Shown piece by piece: positions 1-6,022 of a stretch of 28,640 bases of DNA (position 1 is the stretch's first letter; each line of letters opens with the position of its first letter). Source of the stretch: a virus; IMG/VR virus record IMGVR_UViG_3300021356_000125, positions 1 to 28,640 of that record. One strand, 5' to 3'. The position numbers and the translations under genes are program-made. The notes beneath the pieces are model-generated. The model saw only the letters and a program-made list of their open reading frames with translations, was not told the origin of the DNA and searched no databases.

Positions 1-327
1 GCAAAGGTTACACACCCAGACCCTAATTGGATGGCGTGTGCATTGAATGGTGGCATTTTACCACCTGTGTGGGTATATTGGGAGTTGAAGAAAGATGAAG
101 CAAAGCCTGACTTTGTAAAGCATACACGAGGGTATCTGTTGCATAACACTGAGCCAATGAAGCCAATGACAGAAGAAGAAGCAATAGAGTATCTCATACA
201 GAAAGATATACCTGAAAGGGTATGGAGAGATTATGAGAAGTCAAACCGACCAAGACTTGTCATATGTAAGAAAGAGCAATTGCCACAACATCGTACATGG
301 CGAAATGCTTGGAAAATAGCTGCTTAA
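1..327 (+). CDS. Tail-associated small protein, 5' end outside window
   Basis: The reading frame is open from the first base, with no stop before the first ATG at 31, so the true start lies to the left and the visible part is a C-terminal piece of 108 codons. It reads as a compact soluble protein with no membrane segment. Its last 15 residues contain HRTWRNAWK, a form of the D-R-T-F-R-N-A-W motif I know from many small proteins beside tail-fibre genes of marine phages and prophages; the next gene has the same motif near its start. It lies 15 bases before the next gene in the same direction. A role in the tail is inferred only from motif and position; no enzymatic signature is visible. Confidence 0.75.
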   Translation, partial: AKVTHPDPNWMACALNGGILPPVWVYWELKKDEAKPDFVKHTRGYLLHNTEPMKPMTEEEAIEYLIQKDIPERVWRDYEKSNRPRLVICKKEQLPQHRTWRNAWKIAA

Positions 328-342
328 CTAGGAGGAACTAAA

Positions 343-717
343 ATGGCAACTAAGACTTTTGTAACCGACAAGGATGGTGCAACAGCAGACGCTTCAAGCA
401 TAACCATGCCATCCGATAGGCATTTCAGAAATGCTTGGAAATTAAATGGTAGCGTTATGGCTGAAGACATGACTGCTGCTAAAGTTATCTTCAAGGATAA
501 AATCAGGGAAGTGCGAAAGCCTTTACTTGAAGCTGAAGATGTAGTCTACATGAAAGCAATGGAAGCTGATGACGCTTCTGCTAAAACTGCATCTGTTACA
601 CGCAAGACTGCATTGAGAAATGCACCTGCTGCAAGTGCAATAGATGATGCAACAACAATAGCTGAATTAAAAGCTGCTTGGGATACAAGCACATTGGGTG
701 ACAGCCCTTACGCATGA
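343..717 (+). CDS. Small virion or tail-accessory protein with RNAWK motif
   Basis: A 124-residue protein with a strong ribosome-binding site, AGGAGG, about eight bases before the ATG. Residues 24-34 (PSDRHFRNAWK) carry the FRNAWK motif, followed by an acidic/basic helical region (K-D-K-I-R-E-V-R-K-P-L-L-E) and an alanine-rich tail with an A-I-D-D-A-T-T-I-A-E-L-K segment. This layout (FRNAWK, helix, A-x-D-A-x-T repeat) is one I recognise from unannotated proteins next to phage tail genes. No signal peptide, no membrane helix, no cysteine. Function unknown; a structural or tail-assembly role is inferred from the neighbours. Confidence 0.8.
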   Translation: MATKTFVTDKDGATADASSITMPSDRHFRNAWKLNGSVMAEDMTAAKVIFKDKIREVRKPLLEAEDVVYMKAMEADDASAKTASVTRKTALRNAPAASAIDDATTIAELKAAWDTSTLGDSPYA

Positions 718-726
718 GGTAAATAA

Positions 727-1266
727 ATGGCTTTAACTAAAGTTAGAGGTTTAGGTCTAGGCACACTAGATGACAACATTACATTCAGCACGGCAGGTAA
801 AGGTGTGCATCTAGGTGTTACTTCTGCTACATCTTCTAATTTACTTGATGACTATGAAGAAGGAACATTTACACCAGTTGTAGCAGATGCTAGTAGTGGT
901 GGTAATACTGCTTCTTTGGGTGTTGAACAAGGAGAATATATTAAAATAGGTACTCTTGTCTTTTTTGCAATCGTAGCAGCTAATATAAATACATCTGGAA
1001 TGACTGGTGGTAACACTCTTTTTATAAGAGGTTTACCTTTTGCAGGAAAAACAAGAGCTAGTTTTAGTCAACATTTTGTGGTTAGGGCTGATAATTTAAA
1101 TGTAGGTAGTGCTTGTTTTGGTTTAGTTGGAGTATTGCCATCTGCTGTTTCTTATTTGCAGTTTGTTGAAAACAGAGATGATACTGGTGACACTAATTTT
1201 GCAGTATCTGGAATTAGTGGCAGTACTTCTGATATATTTATTACAGGATGTTATGTATCAGATTAA
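727..1266 (+). CDS. Probable tail fibre or tip protein
   Basis: A 179-residue protein with a short preceding gap and a weak purine-rich leader (GAGGTAAATA). It starts M-A-L-T-K-V-R-G-L-G-L-G-T-L, a common opening of marine phage fibre proteins, then has N-L-L-D-D-Y-E-E-G-T-F-T-P-V (about residues 38-51), a motif repeatedly found at the start of C-terminal head domains of such fibres. The rest is rich in Gly, Ser, Thr and Phe with alternating hydrophobic residues, which suggests beta structure. It sits in a string of fibre-like genes. I infer a surface-exposed receptor-binding or decoration role; the target is unknown. Confidence 0.8.
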   Translation: MALTKVRGLGLGTLDDNITFSTAGKGVHLGVTSATSSNLLDDYEEGTFTPVVADASSGGNTASLGVEQGEYIKIGTLVFFAIVAANINTSGMTGGNTLFIRGLPFAGKTRASFSQHFVVRADNLNVGSACFGLVGVLPSAVSYLQFVENRDDTGDTNFAVSGISGSTSDIFITGCYVSD

Positions 1267-1281
1267 TCAAAAGGAGATAAA

Positions 1282-1542
1282 ATGGCAATAACTAAAGAAG
1301 AAATACAAGATAAAATAGAAGTTGTGGGAAACTTCAAACACATACAAGTAAGAACAGCAACGATTATAAAAGAGGATGGTGTTGAAATATCACGTTCCTT
1401 TCATCGCCATGTTGTAGCACCAGATATAAGTGCAGATGACCTAGATAATGAAAGTGCAGATGTTAAAGCAATGGTAGCACAGTTTCACACTGATGCAGTA
1501 AAAACAGCGTATGCTGACCATTTAGCAAATCAGGAAGTCTAA
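1282..1542 (+). CDS. Hypothetical protein in tail-fibre cluster
   Basis: An 86-residue acidic protein preceded by AAAGGAGA, a good ribosome-binding site. The N-terminal half looks like a small beta fold (V-V-G-N-F-K-H-I-Q-V-R-T-A-T-I-I-K-E-D-G-V-E-I-S-R) and the C-terminal half is helical and acidic. Its stop shares one base with the next start. Small proteins with this look are frequent between fibre genes of marine phages, but I do not recognise a characterised family and no function can be assigned. Confidence 0.8.
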   Translation: MAITKEEIQDKIEVVGNFKHIQVRTATIIKEDGVEISRSFHRHVVAPDISADDLDNESADVKAMVAQFHTDAVKTAYADHLANQEV

Positions 1543-2006
1543 TGCCATACATAGGAAAAGCACCACAGCAAGGTATCCGTAACAGATACATCTACCAAGC
1601 CACGGCAGGACAGACAACCTTTAGTGGCTCAGATGCTAACTCACTCACATTGAGCTACCCTGACGGTGAGTACGTAGATGTATATCAAAACGGTATACTA
1701 CTCAAACCTGCAACCGACTACACTTCTACATCAGGTACATCAGTTGTGTTGGTCACAGGAGCATCAGCTAATGATGTAGTAGAGATAGTCGTGTATGACA
1801 CATTCAGTATAGCCAACAGCTACACCAAGTCTGAGTCTGACACACGCTATCCCTTCTTAGGTAACGACAGTATCATACGAACCAATGGTCAGACTATCAG
1901 TGCTGATATAACAATAGACAGCAGTACAAATGCACTGTCAGCAGGACCTATTACAGTCGGTGCATCAGCAACGCTAACAGTTAATGGATTTTATACAATA
2001 TTATGA
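1542..2006 (+). CDS. Tail fibre protein, N-terminal-type module
   Basis: A 154-residue protein starting M-P-Y-I-G-K-A-P-Q-Q-G-I-R-N, close to the Y-I-G-x-x-P opening known at the virion-attached end of many marine phage fibres. Residues about 15-95 read as a beta-rich domain with D-V-Y-Q-N-G-I-L-L-K-P-A-T-D-Y, which in other phages recurs as an adhesin-like unit (V-x-x-N-G-x-x-L-x-x-x-x-D-Y). This is followed by S-Y-T-K-S-E-S-D-T-R-Y, a short helical spacer typical of trimeric fibres. Start and stop are coupled to both neighbours (TAATG and ATGA). The C terminus ends abruptly, so the fibre head may be supplied by the separately encoded proteins downstream. Confidence 0.85.
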   Translation: MPYIGKAPQQGIRNRYIYQATAGQTTFSGSDANSLTLSYPDGEYVDVYQNGILLKPATDYTSTSGTSVVLVTGASANDVVEIVVYDTFSIANSYTKSESDTRYPFLGNDSIIRTNGQTISADITIDSSTNALSAGPITVGASATLTVNGFYTIL

Positions 2007-2428
2007 CAAGTGAACTTAGAGTAGATAATTTAAAAGGTAGCACCACAGGTGGCAGTATAAATGTCTTGGGTGAAGGTACATCTGCGACTACTAACTTACA
2101 GCAGGGTTTAGCGAAGGTGTTTATAAACTTTGATGGCACAGGTACTATTGCCACTAGAGATAGTCTTAATATTGCAAGTATTACAGATAGTGCCACAGGA
2201 AATTATCAGAACAATAGCACCAATGCCATGTCATCTGATGATTATGTTTGTGTATATAACGCAGGAAATGGTTCAGGAGCTTCTGACGAGCCTACTAATC
2301 CTGGTAATGGATATGCAGCAAGTCATCCAAACACATCATCACAAATAGCTATGGAAACAACAGATGATGGAGGAAGTAATAATGATAGAGAATACATTGG
2401 TGGTAGTTGGCATGGAGATTTAGCATAA
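2003..2428 (+). CDS. Tail fibre-like protein, paralogue A
   Basis: A 141-residue protein overlapping the previous stop as ATGA. It opens with S-E-L-R-V-D-N-L and then has G-E-G-T-S-A-T-T-N-L-Q-Q-G-L, D-S-L-N-I-A-S-I-T-D-S and a final H-G-D-L-A. The gene at 3255-3650 matches it over these same blocks and ends the same way, so the two are paralogues flanking the S74 fibre gene. Rich in Asn, Gly, Ser and Thr, with no membrane segment. Likely an exposed, fast-evolving receptor-binding or capping protein; inference from composition and position. Confidence 0.8.
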   Translation: MTSELRVDNLKGSTTGGSINVLGEGTSATTNLQQGLAKVFINFDGTGTIATRDSLNIASITDSATGNYQNNSTNAMSSDDYVCVYNAGNGSGASDEPTNPGNGYAASHPNTSSQIAMETTDDGGSNNDREYIGGSWHGDLA

Positions 2429-3255
2429 TGGCAAGTGAAATTAAAGTAGATACAATCGTCAATGCAGGGGGAGATAATGACTCAGGTATTGACCTAGGTA
2501 CTAATGATACAGTTAAGATAACTATAGCAGGTGCTGAAAAAGCTAGGGTAGATTCAAGTGGAAATCTCTTGGTGGGAACTACAACGTCTGGTGGTACAAG
2601 TGATGGTTTACAATTAGGTGCTGATAATATTGCTAGATTTGCAAATAGCAGTAATGTAAGCCTTATTTTAAACAGAATAACGGATGATGGTGCGATGGCA
2701 CTTTTTCGCAAAGACAATAGTACTATAGGAACAATGGGAACTCTTGGAGATAGAGTATACTTAGCTGTTTCAGGTCATGGGGTCTGCCTAGATGCAAGTG
2801 GAAACAGTTTTTTACCTACCACTGATTCTGGGGGAAACCAAGACAACTTTGTAGATATTGGTGCATCTTCTTCTCGCTTTGATGATATATTTGCAACTAA
2901 CGGCACAATCCAAACATCAGACCAAAACGAAAAGAACACAATAACAGATAGTGATTTAGGTTTAGATTTTGTAAATCGTCTAGCTCCTAAAAGCTATATA
3001 TTCAATGGCAAAACAAGAACACATTATGGACTAATAGCACAAGATGTTGAAACTGTCTTATCAGACATAAACAAAGAAACATCTGAATTTGCAGGGTTTA
3101 TCAAGAGTGATATCTCAGAGGAACAAGATGGTAGCCAGTACAGATACGGACTTAGATATACAGAATTTGTAGGCATACTCATAAAAGCACTACAAGAAGC
3201 AGATGATAAAATAGACGCTCTCACAGCAAGAGTAACAGCATTGGAGTCTGAATAA
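2428..3255 (+). CDS. Tail fibre with C-terminal S74 chaperone domain
   Basis: I take the ATG at 2428, which shares one base with the previous stop (TAATG), giving 275 residues; a TTG seven codons earlier is less likely. It opens M-A-S-E-I-K-V-D-T, like the two neighbours. From about residue 160 it matches the peptidase S74 intramolecular chaperone family: T-S-D-Q-N-E-K-N-T-I, then L-G-L-D-F-V-N-R-L-A-P and Y-G-L-I-A-Q-D-V-E. The likely cleavage/catalytic serine is Ser164 with Lys169 as partner, and the last 30 residues form a coiled coil. In known members this domain trimerises the fibre and then cuts itself off. The fibre part is short, so this may be a tip or side fibre. Confidence 0.88.
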   Translation: MASEIKVDTIVNAGGDNDSGIDLGTNDTVKITIAGAEKARVDSSGNLLVGTTTSGGTSDGLQLGADNIARFANSSNVSLILNRITDDGAMALFRKDNSTIGTMGTLGDRVYLAVSGHGVCLDASGNSFLPTTDSGGNQDNFVDIGASSSRFDDIFATNGTIQTSDQNEKNTITDSDLGLDFVNRLAPKSYIFNGKTRTHYGLIAQDVETVLSDINKETSEFAGFIKSDISEEQDGSQYRYGLRYTEFVGILIKALQEADDKIDALTARVTALESE

Positions 3256-3650
3256 TGGCATCAACACTTAAAATAAATACATTAACAGGTGTCACCACAG
3301 CAGGGTCAATCGCTGTGACAGGCGAAGGCAATAGCACCACGACTAATCTGCAACAGGGGTTGTGTAAAATGTGGTGTAGATGGGATTTAAACGATAACTC
3401 ACTAAGTGGAGTAGTAGATAGCTTTAACGTCTCTAGTGTTACTGATAGTAGTGCAGGAGATGCAAATGTATTTACAACAAATAATTTTAGAGCAAATGAA
3501 TCTTGTAGTCAATGTAATTCAAATGACTTTCATTCTTTTAATGGGGCAACAGGAGATAGCACATTTATAAGGCTTACTAGTGCTGATAATTCACATACTA
3601 CGGCAGATGTAGTTAGAGCCTTTTTATCAGCACACGGAGATTTAGCATGA
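3255..3650 (+). CDS. Tail fibre-like protein, paralogue B
   Basis: A 131-residue protein starting on the last base of the previous stop. It shares with the gene at 2003-2428 the opening (S-x-L-K-I-N-x-L), the G-E-G-x-S-x-T-T-N-L-Q-Q-G-L block, the D-S-F-N-V-S-S-V-T-D-S block and the ending H-G-D-L-A, while the middle differs (it has Cys-Ser-Gln-Cys and His-rich stretches). This is the pattern expected of duplicated receptor-contact proteins that diverge in the exposed part. No enzyme motif seen; role inferred. Confidence 0.8.
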   Translation: MASTLKINTLTGVTTAGSIAVTGEGNSTTTNLQQGLCKMWCRWDLNDNSLSGVVDSFNVSSVTDSSAGDANVFTTNNFRANESCSQCNSNDFHSFNGATGDSTFIRLTSADNSHTTADVVRAFLSAHGDLA

Positions 3651-4732
3651 GCAAAGCAGCAGAATTAGCAAACCTAATTGGTAATATTAACGCAGGTGGT
3701 GGTGGAGTAAATAGGAACTTGATTATAAATGGAAAAATGGCTGTTAGCCAGAGATCAACCTCAGAAACTGGAAAAACAAGTGGTGCTTATTACACTGTTG
3801 ATAGATTTAGGACAGACCACAATGGGTTTACAGGAACATATACCCAAGCCACAGATGTTCCATCAGGTTACGGATTTTCAAATAGTTTTAAAATTGAAAA
3901 TACAAGTGCTGCAAGCAGTAATGGTGGCAGACTAAGAATTGACCAACGTATAGAAGCACAAAACATTAGAAACTCAGGTTGGGATTATACAAACTCTTCA
4001 AGCTCTTTAAGTTATAACTGTTGGGTTAAATCAAGTGTAGCAGGAACATATTATGTTGGTTTTAGGACAGATGATGGAACTTCACGGCAATTTACAAAAG
4101 CATTTACAGTGTCTGCAAATACATGGACTAATGTTTCATTTGCCATTTCAGGCGATAGTAACTTAACTTTTAATAATGACAATGGAATAGGTGCTTTGCT
4201 TGCGATTCATGTTGACGAAACTACTGGTGAGTCTGACAGTGGTCATACGTTGAATGGTTGGCAAAATTATAGCTCTTCAAGTAGAACCCCAGACTTTACT
4301 CAAAAATGGACTGAAACGGCAAATGCAACATTTTTAACAACAGGGTGGCAGTTAGAAGTAGGGCAGAACCCAACAGAGTTTGAGCATGAGCCTTTTGAGA
4401 GGACAATGGCTAAAGCAAGACGTTACTTTTTTAGACAAGATGACAGTGAAAATGCTGCGTGTATTACTGGTGCAGGTTGGACTAGTGGATATGTCTATGG
4501 AGCATACTTTTTTGACACTATTATGAGAGCAAAACCTACTGGTTCTTTTTCTGGTAACTTCTTAGTCCTTGAAGGAGGTTCAAGCTCAGACAGCACTGAT
4601 AATAGTATGCAAACAACAAGCACTAGAACAGCAGAGTTGAGATTTCAAAATAGCAGTCTCGTTTCATCAGGAGATGGAGTTTGGGTTAGATTTAAAAGTG
4701 GTTCTTACGTTCAATTTGATGCGGAGCTTTAA
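3647..4732 (+). CDS. Tail fibre with beta-sandwich, carbohydrate-binding look
   Basis: A 361-residue protein coupled to the gene before it (ATGA). Near its start it has N-R-N-L-I-I-N-G-K-M-A-V-S-Q-R, a motif very common at the head of marine phage fibre domains, followed by Y-Y-T-V-D-R-F. The central region (about residues 95-245) resembles a jelly-roll carbohydrate-binding module: alternating hydrophobics, aromatic residues (S-Y-N-C-W-V, N-T-W-T-N-V-S-F, N-G-W-Q-N-Y) and G-W-Q-L-E-V-G before P-F-E-R-T. A more variable C-terminal part follows. I infer the main cell-surface (sugar) binding protein of this cluster; the ligand is unknown. Confidence 0.85.
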   Translation: MSKAAELANLIGNINAGGGGVNRNLIINGKMAVSQRSTSETGKTSGAYYTVDRFRTDHNGFTGTYTQATDVPSGYGFSNSFKIENTSAASSNGGRLRIDQRIEAQNIRNSGWDYTNSSSSLSYNCWVKSSVAGTYYVGFRTDDGTSRQFTKAFTVSANTWTNVSFAISGDSNLTFNNDNGIGALLAIHVDETTGESDSGHTLNGWQNYSSSSRTPDFTQKWTETANATFLTTGWQLEVGQNPTEFEHEPFERTMAKARRYFFRQDDSENAACITGAGWTSGYVYGAYFFDTIMRAKPTGSFSGNFLVLEGGSSSDSTDNSMQTTSTRTAELRFQNSSLVSSGDGVWVRFKSGSYVQFDAEL

Positions 4733-4734
4733 TT

Positions 4735-4911
4735 ATGAATATTACGAATGCACAATATATAAAAGATTTAATTAATGAAAACGTTGAAATAATCAAGGCA
4801 ACAATAGATGGCACAGTAATGTTTGTACCACTAGACCCTGACAACAGACACTACGCAGAAATACTAAGACAAGTACAGGAAGGCACACTGACCATACAGG
4901 ACGCTGACTAG
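4735..4911 (+). CDS. Small conserved tail-cluster protein (58 aa)
   Basis: A short gene read directly from the DNA, starting two bases after the previous stop with GGAG eight bases upstream. The C-terminal half has the pattern V-P-x-D-x-x-N-R-H-Y-A-E-I-L, then G-T-L-T-I-Q-D-A-D at the end. I recognise this V-P-x-D-x-x-N-x-x-Y-x-x-I...I-x-x-A-D layout from tiny unannotated proteins beside fibre genes in cyanophages and pelagiphages. Its stop TAG overlaps the GTG start of the next gene by one base. Function unknown. Confidence 0.75.
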   Translation: MNITNAQYIKDLINENVEIIKATIDGTVMFVPLDPDNRHYAEILRQVQEGTLTIQDAD

Positions 4912-5405
4912 TGTTCGACCCTGTTACCATATCTGCTGCCGTAGCTACAGCAAGCACAGCTTTTAATGGTATCAAAAGGGCATTTGCAGCAGGACGAGAC
5001 TTTGAAAGTATGGCAGGGGACTTGTCAAGATGGATGGGTGCAGTCAGTGACGTAGATGCTGCCCACAAGTCTGCTAACAACCCATCAATGCTCCGTAAGG
5101 TACTCAGTGCCAAGAGCATAGAAGAAGAAGCAATAGAAGCATTTGCTGCTAAAAAACAACTGGAACAACAAAGAAATGACCTACGCACTTTTATACAGTT
5201 TTCTCAGGGGCAGTCTGGGTGGGAGGAACTCCTACGCATGGAAGCAGACATACGTAAGAGAAGACAGAAAGAAATATACGACAAGAAAATCTTCAGAGAA
5301 AAGGTCATAAACTATGTCGCTTTGGCAGTGGTTTCTGTTGTTGGTCTTGGTGCTTTGGTGCTGTTTATATTTACCCTTATGGGGTTCGACAGAGGTTGGT
5401 GGTAA
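4911..5405 (+). CDS. Membrane-anchored virion-module protein
   Basis: A 164-residue protein with a GTG start overlapping the previous TAG. It opens M-F-D-P-V-T-I-S-A-A-V-A-T-A, has a long charged helical middle with likely coiled coil (about residues 65-130), and ends with one strong transmembrane helix at about 133-157 followed by D-R-G-W-W. It is therefore probably C-tail anchored. Alanine-rich openings of this kind occur in small marine phage proteins next to fibre genes. The last 92 bases are also read in another frame by the next gene. A role in lysis or in virion-membrane contact is possible but only inferred. Confidence 0.8.
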   Translation: MFDPVTISAAVATASTAFNGIKRAFAAGRDFESMAGDLSRWMGAVSDVDAAHKSANNPSMLRKVLSAKSIEEEAIEAFAAKKQLEQQRNDLRTFIQFSQGQSGWEELLRMEADIRKRRQKEIYDKKIFREKVINYVALAVVSVVGLGALVLFIFTLMGFDRGWW

Positions 5406-5784
5406 CTGCGTAAGAAAAGATGGTGGACAGTACACATTTGAGTGGCTTTGTGTAGACAATTATGGTACAATAACTTTAGCACAATCCGACAACATCAAGA
5501 ACTGTTACACCTGCTTTCTCAAGAAGTTCAGTGACTGGACATGGGAGCAAGAGAAAAGACTAGGCATACGTGAAGACCCAAAGTATATCACATGCCGTAG
5601 ATACAAAAGAGTGCAAGCAAAAAACGGACAACAAGTGTGTTTGTACAGGGGAGCAAACGATACATATACGCTAGTGGTTGAAGGTCAGTGTCCAACAGAG
5701 TATCGTTGCAAATATGACCCAAACGGCAAAGAGCCTAATATAGATAGTGTGCTAGACTCACTTAACGACAGCTTTAAGAAGTAA
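5314..5784 (+). CDS. Exported cysteine-rich protein
   Basis: A 156-residue protein starting inside the previous gene in another frame, with AAGGT about nine bases upstream. Residues 5-20 form a hydrophobic stretch (signal peptide or anchor), and beyond it there are eight cysteines (32, 46, 64, 67, 94, 109, 126, 132), an even number that suggests disulfide bonding outside the cytoplasm. No lipobox is convincing: two cysteines fall within the hydrophobic stretch but after Leu-Trp. No known domain recognised. The overlap and topology recall lysis-gene clusters, but the order (tail-anchored protein first) is not that of typical spanin pairs. Confidence 0.75.
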   Translation: MSLWQWFLLLVLVLWCCLYLPLWGSTEVGGNCVRKDGGQYTFEWLCVDNYGTITLAQSDNIKNCYTCFLKKFSDWTWEQEKRLGIREDPKYITCRRYKRVQAKNGQQVCLYRGANDTYTLVVEGQCPTEYRCKYDPNGKEPNIDSVLDSLNDSFKK

Positions 5785-5785
5785 C

Positions 5786-6022
5786 ATGGAAATAGACCCA
5801 GTAATATTTTGGAACGTAGTGTTGACACTCATCATAGCTCCTGCAGTGTGGGCTTTTCGTAGCATGATGGCAGAGGTAAAACGTATAGACATACTGCTCA
5901 ACAGAACACGAGAAGACTATGCGTCTAGGGCAGAAGTAAAAGATGAGATGCAAATTGTGATGGATGCACTGCACAGATTAGAAGATAAGTTAGATAGAGT
6001 TTTAAGTAGGGACGTTAAATGA
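5786..6022 (+). CDS. Small membrane protein with coiled coil, holin/spanin-like
   Basis: A 78-residue protein opening M-E-I-D-P-V-I-F-W-N-V-V-L-T-L, with one transmembrane helix at about residues 8-26 and a long charged coiled coil after it (R-L-E-D-K-L-D-R-V-L at the end). This form, a short N terminus, single helix and coiled coil, is common in marine phages at this place and is often loosely called holin-like. The topology also fits an inner-membrane spanin. It is coupled to the long virion protein that follows (ATGA). Exact role unproven. Confidence 0.8.
   Translation: MEIDPVIFWNVVLTLIIAPAVWAFRSMMAEVKRIDILLNRTREDYASRAEVKDEMQIVMDALHRLEDKLDRVLSRDVK

Noticed and set aside
2130-2348. Hydrophobic 72-codon rightward frame inside the paralogue A gene
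   Set aside because: Shifted frame of a Thr/Ser/Asn-rich protein, no ribosome-binding site, and it does not couple to a neighbour.
4793-5188. Leftward frame of 131 codons opposite the membrane-anchored gene
   Set aside because: It opposes a well-coupled rightward gene series and shows no start signal or recognisable motif.
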